Part shown: piece after piece, positions 11,723 to 23,604 of the stretch
Layout: each line of letters starts with the position of its first letter
How positions within the stretch are numbered: the first letter of the stretch is position 1
NCBI GenBank assembly: GCA_038503035.1
Contig: JAVSML010000949.1
Coordinates: forward strand, 331,427 to 395,426
Reading direction: 5' to 3'
Length of the DNA: 64,000 bases
Origin: Crocodylus rhombifer
Lineage: Eukaryota > Chordata > Crocodylia > Crocodylidae
Position numbers and translations under genes: made by a program
Notes under the pieces: generated by a model
What the model was told of the DNA's origin: nothing
Seen by the model: only the letters and a program-made list of their open reading frames with translations
Databases searched by the model: none

Positions 11723-12180
11723 GGTGTGTCTGCATGTGCAATTAATGCAATTTAATAAACTCTGTACAATTGGTGCCAGAGTTTATTGTTTTTGGGTGCC
11801 GCGTTTATCCAAGAGCTCATAACGGCAGCATGTTGAGCTGGGTGGAAGGAGCTCTGGCTGGCAGAGGACCCAGGGCCTGGGGCTGCTCTCACCCACCTCA
11901 ACATGTTATGGAGGGGCTGGATGGGAAACAAGGGTGCTCCAGCATGGGCCCCCGGCAATGAATCACCTCCGTGCCCTAACCAGCCCTATCAGCCTCTGCA
12001 CATGAGTTTCAGCACACAAAATAACACCACTGTAGGATAGCGCTTATGTTTACAAGTACTAAATTATGGCAGCATTTAGTAGTGTACAGAAGCCTAATAG
12101 GGCCACATATGTAGACGGTGAGACCTTACTGCACAGATAATTAGGCTGCTCTGCAGTAAATGCCTCATGTAGACATGCCC
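11723..12180. mobile_element. 458-bp MITE-like element inserted in CR1
   Basis: The ends are GGGTGTGTCTGCATG on the left and, reverse-complemented, GGGCATGTCTACATGAG on the right. Inside, CAGAGTTTATT and AATAAACTCTG are inverted around 11755-11785, and TTACTGCACAG / CTGCAGTAAATG words lie near the right end. The centre (about 11820-11960) is GC-rich and produces chance open frames. The flanks on both sides are antisense CR1 in continuous order, so the MITE jumped into an already resident LINE. No convincing target duplication is visible. Confidence 0.75.
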
Positions 12181-12485
12181 AGAGACCAGACAGACAGTTT
12201 ATTGATGAAAGAAAAATGGTCTTTGATGATTTTCTTTAGTATCTTTTCAGGTATCAAGGTCAGACCAGTGGGTTTCTAGCGTCCTGGGCCTTGCCGTTTC
12301 TTAGTCTTTGGTGGCCTCACCTGCCCACCACGAGTTCTCAAAGATGGCTCTGCAATTATCTCAGCCAGTTCCTCAAGCCCTCCAGCAGTAATTGCATCCA
12401 TCCCTTCTGCCAGGTTGTCTAAGGTATCTCTAATTTGTTCTTTCCCTGCTTTAGGCTGATTATCTCTTCCACTGTCTTTGCAGCT
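12181..12485 (-). mobile_element. Old CR1 LINE, antisense (part 2)
   Basis: This continues the CR1 reading after the MITE: ATCTTTTCAGGTATCAAGGT and CAGACCAGTGGGTTTCTAGC match the antisense 'pgkiLEkiI' part of the RT region. On the minus strand a frame encodes EGMDAITAGGLEELAEIIAE, similar to the CR1 'LHPRVLKELADVIAEPL' segment. The 93-residue open frame here is therefore a LINE remnant, not a gene. Confidence 0.65.
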
Positions 12486-13239
12486 AATTGTGCTTGTAAT
12501 TGTGCTAAGGATGCCAGGCATGCCATGCACTAGTAGCACTGTTAAGTGTGTGAACACCTACACATATTCACAAGACAAACCCAAAGATTTCAAACAGGAA
12601 TCTGTAGCATCAAAACCGTTCTGGGACCTGTTGCGGTCCTTCCAAGTTCTTTGTAACAGAAGAACGGGTCTGTCATTTTTCCGTAGTCAAAAAAAAGAGT
12701 GAAAGTTAAGAGCTGGCATTTTTTGAGGGGTGCCTGGAGCCTAATAAGGGATTCCTTGAGTCTAAAAAAGTTTGGGAACCACTGTACAAAGTAATTCTAC
12801 CAATTTATCTGGACATTATCCATGAGATATAAACCTTTGGCTTCAGAAAACCAAGCCGGAAATATTGTGAGAAAAGATTTCCTCTGTGCTCTGTGCCAAA
12901 CCTTGACCTACTAAGGGAAATATAAGAGATTCAGATTTATGATCCAGGCTCCAAGTGAGGGACACCTGTAAAGTCAGTTAGGCGTGAGTCTTGAAATGTT
13001 TTTTTATTGTAAAGAAATATCTCTAACGAAACACTCTGGTTCAATTTTGGGTACACATTTATTTATTTATTTTTTAACATATATTTACATTAAGGAGGAA
13101 GGGGAAATGGGGCTATCGAGCAAATCCCTCAAAATGATTATTTCAGGGCATCATTAAAATCTGGTGAGTGGTGGCAATGCCAGCTGCCTCTGCATTTTCC
13201 CAGAGTAGGGGCTACCTCTCATTGTAATTGTTTTATTCA
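12486..13239. other. Unique non-coding sequence
   Basis: No gene is seen. AT-rich tracts are present (13010-13090). The open frame 12478-12702 (+) has no recognised domain. Confidence 0.5.
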
Positions 13240-13400
13240 ACACAGCCCCTTTCATCACAGGCTCAAATCTCATTGTACTGGGTGCTGTACAAAGTACAGA
13301 TACCTCCTAGGGTTGATTATCAAAGTACAAGCTAAGAAATGGCAGCTGACAGATAGGGAAGTACAAGGAAGTAAGGTGGTAATATTGATCCGCATAACAG
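13240..13400 (-). repeat. MIR-related sauropsid SINE fragment (tentative)
   Basis: CATTGTACTGGGTGCTGTAC followed by a diverged tail resembles the 3' region of a MIR-type SINE common in turtles and crocodilians ('cattgtgctaggcgctgtacaaac' type). A related word lies at 44912-44940. Only about 40 bp is convincing. Confidence 0.4.
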
Positions 13401-15589
13401 TTTCATCCATTGTGAATAGGGCTTTGGTTCTGCAAGACACTTGTGATAAATACAGATGGGGTTAGGTGCTTAAATTGAGCATGTGTTTGAGCGATTTTCT
13501 AAATGGGAAGATAGGCCAGGCACTCAAACAAATGATCTTTCAAATTGATCTCTCCGGGGCCTATTCATAAGAGGCAAGCACAGTTGTGACTCAAAGGGTG
13601 CAGTGTGAATTGGACCCCAAGGCTAATTTGTCTTCTGGAGCAGAGTCCTAAGGCTGATTTCAATATTAAACACCTATGGAGCTCAGACAGGTGTTGCGTG
13701 TGGATAAAGTCTCTGGAGAATGAGCTTGTTGCTGCTTAGACTGATTTTCGTGGGCATTTTATTGAGGTAATTACATGACCTTGCTGAGATTATTGCTGTG
13801 GTTATCATGATTTTATGAAGCTGTGTGGGAACGAGGGTTGAACAGAAGGAAATAAGACAGTGAATCTGAGAGCACCCCTGTGAATACAGCCAGATCTTTT
13901 GAGTTCTTCAGAAGGCTTTTATCTCCCTTTCCTTTCAGGGCTGATGGTGCCTGGTATACAGTATCCAAGCCCTGGGCCCAGGCAGAGTTGGAATACAACT
14001 CTTTTTAATTGGGGCTCCTTTGTCTTGTGGCTTGAAGCTCTGACCTGTCAGCTAACCTAGGCTCTGATATTGCAGAGTTATGCCCATGCACATTGACTTC
14101 TGAGAAGCCTTGCATGCTTCACAGGGCATTACGGTAAGCAGCGGGAGATAAAGTTTTGCAGACCGTTAATGTGTAGCGAGCCTTGGGTTCAGATAGAAAT
14201 ATAAGTCTATGTAACATGTGGGCATGCATTTCCAATTCATCGGGTACACAGGAAATTAGACTTACACGCTGATGTAGATACATCTAACCACTTGTGCACA
14301 TATATGCACTCACTCGCATACAGAGGGGAGAGTTCTTTGCTATAACTAGGGAGAGTTAAGCACGTCCAAGAGGTGAGCCAAAGCAGGGATGCATCTGAGT
14401 AAATCAAGAGGCAATCACAGGCCCAGGTGTGTAGGTGCCCAACTGACCATTGCAGATCATTAGGGACTTTTTGCCTAATAACCTAGTGGCTAGAGTGCTT
14501 GTTCAGGGCTCCTTATGGTTTTTGCCTCAAACCGATGTCTGATAAATGCACATTTTCATTTGCTCTGATTTCTGAGACCAAAGTGTCTACTGGAATTGAA
14601 ACACAAAGGGCATTTGATGTGTCTGAACCATTGAACATGTAGCTGAAATCAAACTTTTTCCATGAAAAAAAGAAAGAAAGAAAGAAACAGATTTCCAGGA
14701 AACTGAATTTTTTGTCCTACACATTTGGTCAAGGAATTTAAACAAGATTTACGCTCAGAATGGTTGGAAGCTGTAATTAATTCATGCTTAATTAATTCAA
14801 ATGGGAACCATATTAAAAAAACAAAAAAAACAAACAGCAATACATGAATTCATTTGTATTTCCAGCTTTTCCATAGGCATTTGAAATACGAGCATTGTCT
14901 CATCCATCCCTTGTTCAGTGGAGATGGTTATGTTCATTGCTACCTTCAACAAGAATAAAAATGGATTTGCTGCACAACATCTGGCCACAATTAGTTTAGA
15001 TCTCATATTTTTTGCGTTGATGTCAGCAATAATTTTTATCCCCCACCCCCATGCTTTTTTTTTAATGCAGTGAATAAGACAAGCCTCTGCAGGGAGCGAA
15101 GCTATAATCTACGCTGGTCATTCTTGTCTGCGTCATTTCTTTCCAAAATGGACCAGTCTCAGGACAAGCTGATGTCTCATGCACCAAAGTCCATTTTTTC
15201 CTCCGATGTCATTTCCAGCATTTGTCATCACCTCATACTTTCAATTTTAAGTACCCTCCAGGGGGTTGCATAACTTCTGTGCAAAATTCGAATACGAATC
15301 AGTCCATAACTTGAGTATTACAAGGAAGCCAAATTACTCTCTGCTGGAATCCAGTTGGTTAACTCTCTGTTTTTTTTGGGGGGGGGGTTGCTATTTGTGT
15401 TGGGTCTGTGAAGACAACGTTAATTTTTCATTTTTATGGCCTCTTAACATGAACCCTGTGTAAGCTCATAACCTGTCTTGTGATTAAATACACAGACAAA
15501 CAGAACTAAGAAACAGGCTTAATTTTTAAACAAGTGCAAGTTTCAGGCTTCCGCTTAGAGAAGCAAAGATATAGTGGTTTTGAGGGGCA
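13401..15589. other. Unique non-coding sequence, candidate conserved elements
   Basis: No gene is seen. 13690-13820 is evenly AT-rich and low in CpG, with words such as GAGGTAATTACATGACCTTG. 14773-14801 holds two TTAATTAATTC/GTAATTAATTC homeodomain-type cores. Both could be enhancers but nothing proves it. An AAAG run lies at 14665-14687. Confidence 0.4.
14665..14687. repeat. (AAAG)n microsatellite
   Basis: A short run of AAAG units within an A-rich tract. Confidence 0.85.
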
Positions 15590-15745
15590 GATGGCTCATA
15601 TTTGAGTTAGGTGAACTTAGCTGTCTGTTCCTGGCACAATCACTAACTTGTTGGGAAATGCTTTGGCAAATGGCTTTCCTGCCCTGTGCCTCGGTTTACC
15701 CATATGTTAGAGTGGGGAGTATGTTGGCCTTGGTGTGGAAGGGCG
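15590..15745 (+). repeat. MIR/CORE-SINE fragment
   Basis: A sense-strand MIR reading in order: GAACTTAGCTGTCTGTTCCT, GGCACAATCACTAACTTGTT, GGGAAATGCTTTGGCAAATG, GCCCTGTGCCTCGGTTTACC and a weak ATGTTAGAGTGGGGAGTATG block. These match the 'ctagctgtgtgaccttgggcaagt' and 'tgcctcagtttcctcatctgtaaaatggg' regions. Confidence 0.7.
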
Positions 15746-16504
15746 ATCAAATGGGTTTGCCATTGGAATGAGAATCAAGAAAGCAGCTTTCATGTCTCAG
15801 CAGAGCTAGACGTTTTCAGGATATGTCTATATTGTGCCCCCAGTGCTTCTACCAGTACCACTCTCAAGCCCAGTTTCAATGCCCACCAGCTCCGCACACA
15901 CCAAGCCTGGAAAGGAGGGGATAAAGCCATTCCAAGGGGCTCCTGTCCCAGCTCTGAGATGCACAGGAGGCAGAGATCATGAGTGCCAGTGGGAAGTACC
16001 CCACAGAAGCATTACTGCCTCAGTTCTGGGCTTGGCGAGGGCAGAACAGTAGTTGATAGGCAGAACCTCTACAGAGCGTAAAAGCCATAAAAAATAAGAG
16101 TTGGGTGCAATCTGTTGTTGCCTTGATTAATGTTCACCTGCTACATCTGGCCAGGTGGTCTGAAAATGAGCAAGAATGACATAGCCCAAATAACCAAAGA
16201 TGGGGTCTTGCAACAATGAAGTACTGTAGAGGTACTGCTTGTCTAACGATTTTTGTTAAAATAATAATAATAATAGGTAATATATGATATGCTTATGTGT
16301 TCCAGTGTAGGAGTTTGGGAGTCTAAAGACCTCACTATCCTAGAGGCCACCTGAGCATATAGACCCTGCAGCAGAAGGAAGTGCATCATGGGCAGCATCC
16401 AGACGGCAGTGCAGCAGAGAGAGGCTGAATGACAGGAAGTGATGTTGGGGACAGGAGCACTGGAGGCAGGAAGGGGAGTGGGCCAATTCCCCAAAGGACC
16501 ATAT
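15746..16504. other. Unique non-coding sequence
   Basis: No gene or clear element is seen, apart from a short AAT run at 16259-16275. Overlapping open frames at 15686-16052 show no domain. Confidence 0.5.
16259..16275. repeat. (AAT)n microsatellite
   Basis: About six AAT units. Confidence 0.85.
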
Positions 16505-17275
16505 GGAGTATGTCTACACACACAATTAATGTGTCTGAATTTTCTGCGCAGAAGAACTCCTGGGCACATGTCTACACATGTGCCCCCAATGGGAGTAATT
16601 TGCTCCTGCCCTGCTCTGTCTCTTCTGCAGTAGCCAGGCTCCTCAGGGGTTGGTAGGCAGCATGGGGGCCAGTCCTGATCTCTGCTGGGTGGGGAGAGCT
16701 GTGCTGGCTCTAGGGACAGTTGTCTCTCCACCATGTGGGGGTCTGGACCCACCGGCACAATTTCCCCTACACTGGGGCTGAGCCAGGCAACAGCAGGTGC
16801 CCTGCTACCTGGGCTGACCAGGAGCAAATTACACCCGGACAATGTTTGCACATGCACTATGGTGCATTAGCAAATGTGTCATTTATCTAGTACCTGTATG
16901 TGTTGATACTAGCAAAAGGCACATTAGACTAATTTAATGTGGTGTCCACATATACACAAGATGCTTGTTACTACTATGCAGTAGCATTGCGGGGCACAAA
17001 CTGTGACATGATGCCGCTGTGCGGTAGTAACGAGCTACTGCACAGTCTGTGTCACCCGGAAGTTGTACGGGTACACTACTGTGCAATAATGCTGAGTACT
17101 GTGCAGACATTTAGTACGTGGATATGCAGGTCCTAAATGACTGTGCAGTAACAACTGTGCAGTCAGCATTTCTTGTAGACCTGACCAGTAAGTACATGAC
17201 ACGTATAGAAGGTGATGCTTTACTGCGCATTAGATTAGTCTAATGCGAAGTAGAGTGTCTCATGTAGACGCACCC
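16505..17275. mobile_element. Composite MITE-like cluster (771 bp)
   Basis: The left end reads GAGTATGTCTACACACACAA and the right end CTCATGTAGACGCACCC, the same end type as the 1.56-kb element. A smaller inverted pair is nested inside: GGGAGTAATTTGCTCCTG at about 16588-16606 and CAGGAGCAAATTACACCCG at about 16819-16838. This suggests one MITE inserted in another or a duplicated end. 17222-17255 is a hairpin with stem GCATTAGA/TCTAATGC. The 204-residue minus-strand open frame at 16243-16857 crosses these boundaries and is fortuitous. Confidence 0.65.
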
Positions 17276-18918
17276 ATCGTATGTGATGTGAAGGAACCAG
17301 AGATGGGACACTGCACCCTATACAAGTTCCAACATAGCACAAAGTTTTGTACAAGTTGAAAAAATCACCAGGGATAGGTTATATGGCCCAGGCTTGTGCC
17401 ATACCTTTGCTGTCTCGTGAAGAATTTACAGTAATTGAGAGTGATCGCAGATGAAATCATGACTTAACATTCAAACATATTTGGGCATAAGCAACCAGTA
17501 CATTACAGATGCCCATATCTGTCTCCAGCCCTGGGCTTGGTCACTTGTGGTCATGCCTGTGCAGACATGTGCACACACACAGGTAAAGGACACATCTGCA
17601 CATACTGCCACAGACAGGCCCATGCACAGATCCCAGTGGACACAAGTCTACTCTGAGCAAGATCTTGGTTTACGTGATCTCTGGGCTTCGTTCAGCAGTA
17701 TCACCTCTACCATCTTCCGAGCCTTGAATTCCTGTGGCTGTCTAGTGACAGGCTACTGCAGGGCTAATCCAGATTGGGCCCAGTGGGATGATGCTGTTAA
17801 AACTTGGGGATTTTTTTGGAAATGGCTTTTTCACCAAACCACAACAGCTGCCCCTCTCTTTTCTCTGTCTGGTGTTTCCCATTAGCAACATTCTCCTAAC
17901 GAGCCCTTTGCTTCTGTCATCCCACAGCAGGCTTTGTGAACCCCCCTGTGAGAAGGAGGGGGAAAAAAAGAGCCTTGGACTAGGCAATGCTGTCGCATTT
18001 TCCAGGCCTATATTTTAAAGGTCGGCAAAGGGTCTCATTCATTTCCTTGTTATATAACCTTGCTGACTGATTTAATGATGACTAGTTATAATAATAAAAG
18101 ATTTATGCCCTTAGACATTATGCATGAGCATTGCTTTTGATAAAGGCTGTGGGGCTTTCCCAGGTCTGTTTCCAGGAAAGTGGTTTTTTTTTTTAATTTC
18201 CTCGAGTTACACACACACGTGCACAGAAATATCCGCACATGCAGGTGTGCATCCCTATGCCATACAGGGGGAAGATGCCAGGAACAGTTGGCACGAGGGA
18301 AAATGATCAATATTGCTTTATATGAAAGGGAACAGAAGGGGTCTTTGGATGAATCACTCTAAAAACAACTGGTAAAGTTGTATTTATGAATGAATGAGCA
18401 GTGAATAAATCATGGATTATTTTAGGTCACTGACAATTCTTGGGGAAATAGCTATGCATCTAGCTGTCAAAATAAATTTATTTTGGGTCAAAGGACAGAT
18501 TTGATTTTAATTATAATAATTAATACTCTTTATAACGGGGGAAACTAAATTCTAGATGTGTTCTGTATATGCCACGGAAAATTCAAACATTACTGGCCTA
18601 TATCACAGAAACCTTAGCATCGAGTGTAGGTGCATACACTCACTCTAAGTAAATAGTCCTCTGGTCTGACCTCTGGCATGAATGAACTCTGGTATCTTGT
18701 GTGTGTCCTTATTTTCACCATTTCATCTTGTACCTTACCTCCCATGTTTTCCCAGAGCATGAAATCTTTAACCCCATCTGCTACAAAGTACAAAGAGACA
18801 GACCTTACCCTCCCTATCAACACTCCCTGCTTTAACCCCTAGTTTCCAAAAGAATGGCTGGAACATAAATAGAATGTAACCATTTTACTGCGTTAGTTAG
18901 CATCAGTGCAACTCACTA
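17276..18918. other. Unique non-coding sequence
   Basis: No gene is seen. CA-rich words lie near 17560-17590 and 18205-18240. The 134-residue open frame at 17481-17885 (+) has no recognisable domain and its composition does not look coding. Confidence 0.5.
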
Positions 18919-19525
18919 GGTGTGTTTACACAAGTGGTTTACTGTGTAGTAGACTATTTAGTTGCATAGTAAATGTCTTGTCTATACATGCAAAGTTATT
19001 AGGCTGGAGTAAACTAATTAACTCTGCAGCAAGTTGTAATGTGTCATAAGTCCAACATCTATATTAAGTCCATGGTTTTTTGTATGCAGTAGCTTAATGA
19101 AGTGACGTTCGTAGGCTAGTCTATGAAAAGTGTTTTGTAAATTCCCCTTGAGGATTAGAACTGAGAGACTGGGGAGGGAGCATAAATGCAAGTACTATCC
19201 TGCTGCAGAATTCCTTCATATGCAGCAACGCACATGTAGGCACTGACCCAGCTGGCTGGGGCACAAGGGTGCTTCAATTCAAGGGCTGCTTGCCATCTAG
19301 CTCTCCACTGGAGCACCCCTTGTGCCCCAGCCAGACCCTCTACAGCACATTAAACTGGAGTGGAGGAGCCCCAGGCACTTGGGCTGATCCCCAGGCTAGC
19401 AGCTGGAGCTGCTCTGACCTGGCTCAGTGTGCTGGACTCCCAGGCACATGTGTAAATGTGGCTCCCAGGAAGAAAAAAAGTTCCAGAGTTTATTATTTCA
19501 ACTTAATTGCATGTGTAGATGCACC
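18919..19525. mobile_element. Composite MITE-like cluster (about 607 bp)
   Basis: It begins GGTGTGTTTACACAAGTGG and ends TTGCATGTGTAGATGCACC. Internal words match other MITEs here: GTTTACTGTGTAGTAG, GCAGTAGCTTAATGAAG, and CAGAGTTTATTATTTCAACT, the last shared with the 11.7-kb element in the opposite sense. The GC-rich middle (19223-19450) contains a 113-residue open frame that is not credible as a gene. Boundaries between the sub-elements are uncertain. Confidence 0.55.
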
Positions 19526-22505
19526 ACTGGGATCCTATGACTGCTTAACATATGCCTACATTGCTCCATTCTGCTGTATTCATTCTCCTCTACTCTGGAT
19601 ATCAAGGTAGTCAGTTTGGATTCAACCTGAACATTGTCTCAGTTATACAGTCCCACTTAACCAGGTCAAGTCAGTCCTGAAGCTGTTGCAACCATTGCTG
19701 TAAAAACCCTCCTGGGTTAGTTGAGTTGCTTAGCATCATTGGTGATTCTCCGGGCAGAGTGACCCGGCAGCACCCATCTCCCCTCCAAGTATGGATGACT
19801 GTTGGCTTGCTGGGCACTCATCTGCCCTTTGACAGGTATTGTGTTTATTCCTGATGGGTGTCTACACACCCTTATCACCCAGACTAGCCCCAGTATGGGC
19901 ATTGGTTTAGTCACCAACAACCCAACCATGAAATGGGCTGTACTGGACTACATGGTACAAGATAGCAGACCAAGAGAGACTTGACTTGATAATGACAGTC
20001 CTACTTTAGAGGTTTCTAAGTAACTCCTGAGGTCTCTATAGTGCAAGGACATCATGCTGGTCTACCTGCCTGTCTTGATAGCTAAGTTCCTGGAAAGTCC
20101 CATCATCCTTATTTAGAAATGTGATACTTTCATCAATGGGCATTCTCAGAGACACAGATCCATGTCCATAGCACCCAGGACTTCTCCCTCACAGCCATCC
20201 TTTAGCTGTGTAACAACACCCTTCAGTGTTCAGCTGCACCTAACTGAGATACTGGTAGAGTAAGTTAACCTATCCATGATCCTGGAAGAAGACCCAGTTG
20301 GTTAAATCGGCCAGTGCTGGTGCTAACCCACTAGGAGGGAACGGAAACTGAGTACCATTGGAACTGGGGAGACATGGCCCTTTTTGGCAACATCACATGG
20401 ACCTGCATAGCGTGGATTGATGGATTCATCTTGCAGCTGGAGATGGGTGGGTACGGTGGACTTGTGTACCATGCTGTAGGCAACACTCAATGTTCTGCTG
20501 CTAGCAGGGGAAACTCGCCCTTTAGGGCCTTTATTGGCCACACCAAGTTGCAGACATCAGTACAGATGGGACTGAGCATGACCCTGGCATGCTTTGAGCT
20601 GAGTAATATTTATATTCACAAGAGATATTTCCCCCTCTAGCATCCCTTTCCCTTCTCACAGGGCACCTTTTGCTCTTGCCTTCAGACTTGTAACCACAAC
20701 AGGGAGTCCTAACAATATCCTGATGTCCCCTAGGTGTATCTGTTAATGCTCTGGCAACCAAATATATGTTGATATATCGTGCTGCATTATTCCAGTGCCT
20801 GTTTCAAGGCAACCTCTTTCTGGAAACAATTAGTTCCCCCTCCCAGGGAGAGAGATTTTTAAAAAAGCAGGGATTCCTTGTGTTTTACCATGAAAAAACA
20901 AAGAAAATATTTCCTTTCATTTATTACAGCTGATCACCCCCTGCTCGGGAGCCCAAAACCATGCCTTCCCTTTCTTCTAAGAGCAGGAGTCAATTTAGCT
21001 TCTTTTTTTCCCTGTTATGGGGTGGTGGACAAAGGCATGTAGCATGAATCCAAGTGGATGTGTCCCAAGGTTGAGGGAAGAGGGGTTGATTAAAGTGGTG
21101 GACTTGAACTCAGGACACATTTATACCACTGTAATTATGTGTCCACTTCCATTTTGAGATGGGTGTTCATAGTGGTGAAGCCCTGTATCCACACCTATCT
21201 CTGACAGCTATCCTGGAAATGCTGGCTGCCTATCTGCTCTGGATCCTGAATAATTTAAATCAGGGTAAAAGATCAATGTGTTGTGTGCCCAGGCCCTGAG
21301 TGTGTAGGGGGGACTATTAACTCCAGTTGCCATTATGTGTTGGTAGGAAAAGCCTCTTCAATAGGGAGGAGAAGCATAGTACCCCCTTGTTCAACTGGGG
21401 CAATGAAAATTCATTCTCACCCCAGGAGTGGGGCTGCTCCCCAAAAGACACAATCTATCTGTGTTCATTTAATTGAAAGCTGTTCACTTCTGGGGTAATT
21501 TAGCTTAGCTGTCTTTCTTGGAAAGCCACTGTGTGTATATATGCAAATCAAGATGAAAAACTCCAACAAAATATGCCAGTATACACAGCCCTTAATTCCT
21601 ATCACTTTCTCAGATGAAACATGCTGTAGGTTTTGCTGCACAAAGAAAAGTGCAATGTTTCACATTACTGAAGCATATTTCTCCATTTAAATGTAAAAAA
21701 TATGCTTCCACGGAGCAGTTTGCAGAGCTGCTCATTATGATCTAGGAGTCCCTAATGGGTACATTTTTCAAAGCTGTATGGAGGGGATTAGAGCTCCTCT
21801 ACTGTGCATCCAGTAAAAAAGACTTGATGAGTCTCCAACCACAGTTCCAGTAGCATTATTTTATTCCTGCCAGGCTGCGGGTATTGCAGCCTCCCCAAGT
21901 TTGAGGAACGATGCGGTTTCCGTTTCCTGAGATATTTGTCAGAACCATTTTCTCCATGGGATTTTGGCCAGGCTGCCTTTGCAAACCAGTCTGGATTCCT
22001 GCAGATGTCTTTGACCCTTGGAAATATCCACTGAGTAGTTCATTGCAGACAATTTTCAGCCTACAAACTGATCATATAGGGGCCTCCATTCTCCCTGGTG
22101 TTACTCATGTCAAGCAAGGCTTAATGCTACTTATAGTGCTACAATGGGCCTACAACGAACCAGCAGTCCAAGATCTATAATATTGTCTTGCCAGGAGGTA
22201 TATGGGGTGTGTGTATCTTTGGTGCCCCTGAAGCTCAGCGGGGAAGAAACGGTGCCCCTCCTGCCCTGGATTACCTTGGCAGCAAATTATGACACCCCTC
22301 CCATTGGGCTCAGTTGTGCAGGCCAATGCATTGAAAGTACATGGCTAAGATGCCTCCCCCGGTCCATCCACTTGCCTTTAAGAGTGAGGTCTTTTTAAAG
22401 GTTAGTTTGGGTGGTAATATCCAGTAGTTAACATAGGAATGGAGAGGGCTGCAACCGCCACATTAGGACTTCCTAAGCCTCTGAATGCTAGAAGGTTAAG
22501 GGAAG
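19526..22505. other. About 3 kb without a recognised feature
   Basis: No splice-flanked exon, RNA or known repeat is evident. Short open frames at 19802-19984, 20374-20640, 21911-22180 and 22144-22398 do not resemble any domain I can name. The middle (about 19600-20640) has fewer A/T runs than its flanks and could be a decayed transposase or other pseudogene, but I could not match it. ATGGG at 22506-22510 is the left target duplication of the next element. Confidence 0.45.
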
Positions 22506-22631
22506 ATGGGTGTCGGGGAATACAGACCCCAAGGTCACGGTGGGCCGAGGGTTCGTATACGGAACAGGCGGGATTAGCAGCGAGGAGTCTGAGCGGTACG
22601 CGGAATCGTGCGGTTTCAAAAATAGTTGAAT

Positions 22632-22637
22632 TTTATT
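22632..22637 (-). promoter_or_regulatory. LTR polyadenylation signal
   Basis: AATAAA on the minus strand, about 120 bp before the 3' edge of the LTR. This is the expected place at the R/U5 junction. Confidence 0.55.
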
Positions 22638-23240
22638 TACTTACACTTCTGTAGCATAGGTAGGAAGTTTGCTTCAGTTACAGTGCTACCAAAACGAACA
22701 ACAGAGGGGTCTGTTGGCCCACGGGGTTCCGGAGTGAGCCCTTGCTATCTACCCCATGAGGGATAGGGGCGGCTGCCCACTCCTTAAGTCCCAGGGCTGG
22801 TCAACAGCTCATTAAGGGATACGAACAACAAAACTGTAACACGTTGTGACGCCAGTCCAAAGTGGAATCAATGCCGAAGCTGGTAGATAACGATGCTGAG
22901 GTCAGTGCTGGGTACGATGAGGTAAAGCCGTGATCTCAGTAAGTCGGGTTGATCGAACTCTGGTCAGGGTCGGTGCCAGAATCAGTCCGGTAGCCAAAAG
23001 ATCAAGACAGGAAATGAAGAGGAATCGAATAGCCAAAATCGCAGCGAGGAAGAGACCAGTGGGCTAGAAGCCCTCCTTAGGAGTAGCCCCTGCCGCCGCA
23101 GCCCTGCTCTAAGGATTGTTCTCTCCCTGTGAGACAGTCCCTGCAAAGGCAGCCTCTGCTCACAGGTCAAGCACAGTCTCTCCTCCGAAACTCACACACA
23201 CACCACTTCACCACACCCGGGTGGGGCGGGGGGTCACAAG

Positions 23241-23250
23241 CCTTTTATTT
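23241..23250 (-). promoter_or_regulatory. LTR TATA-like box
   Basis: AAATAAAAGG on the minus strand, about 280 bp inside the 5' edge of the solo LTR, with an ATTGG box about 12 bp upstream. Confidence 0.55.
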
Positions 23251-23324
23251 GAATTTAGTGGCCAATCAGGCTTCTCGCTTCATAGAAATTTCTAGTCCAA
23301 TTACATCATGCAGTCAGTGAACTA

Positions 23325-23381
23325 AGCATGTGCGTTAGATCAGACTACCTCATGCTCTGAGTAAACTGAGCATGTGCGTTA
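23325..23381. repeat. Two copies of a 13-bp word in the LTR U3 region
   Basis: AGCATGTGCGTTA occurs at 23325-23337 and 23369-23381, a 44-bp period, upstream of the TATA box on the minus strand. This is consistent with an enhancer repeat. Confidence 0.6.
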
Positions 23382-23604
23382 TGGCAGTCTTGATTGACAA
23401 GCCTTGGGGTCGAGCAGGGGGCACAGGCTGGGCATGCAGTGGAGTTTTCCGCTTGCTGGGCTAGTCTGTGCATGTTCAGATCTAACGCTCTGTGTTATCA
23501 TCATACATACAAAACTTTGCTCAGACAATGGGCAGAGAACAGATCACTCTGGACAGACCCTTGGTAGCCACTTTGTACCACTGTGAGAGAAAAGACATCA
23601 GGAT

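Larger units (their letters stand above)
22511..23527 (-). mobile_element. Solo LTR of an endogenous retrovirus-like element
   Basis: The element is 1017 bp and starts TGTCGGGG and ends CTCAGACA on the plus strand, so it reads TGTCTGAG...CCCCGACA on the minus strand, with a 4-bp TGTC/GACA terminal inverted repeat. It is flanked by a perfect 5-bp duplication ATGGG (22506-22510 and 23528-23532), the mark of integrase-mediated insertion. On the minus strand there is a TATA-like AAATAAAAGG (23241-23250), an upstream inverted CCAAT box (23262-23266) and an AATAAA signal (22632-22637). The 13-bp word AGCATGTGCGTTA is repeated at 23325 and 23369, as in retroviral enhancer repeats. No internal viral genes are present, so it is a recombined solo LTR. 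A 5-bp duplication is usual for ERV3/ERVL-type or Ty3-type elements; the class is not fixed. Confidence 0.88.

Noticed and set aside
12276..12557. 93-residue minus-strand frame as a possible host exon
   Set aside because: Its C-terminal half aligns by eye with the CR1 ORF2 region preceding the RT core, so it is a LINE remnant.
16243..16857. Longest open frame of the window (204 residues, minus strand)
   Set aside because: It spans the edge of a MITE cluster, ends in a run of AAT-encoded residues and has no domain. It is explained by a GC-rich MITE interior with few stops.
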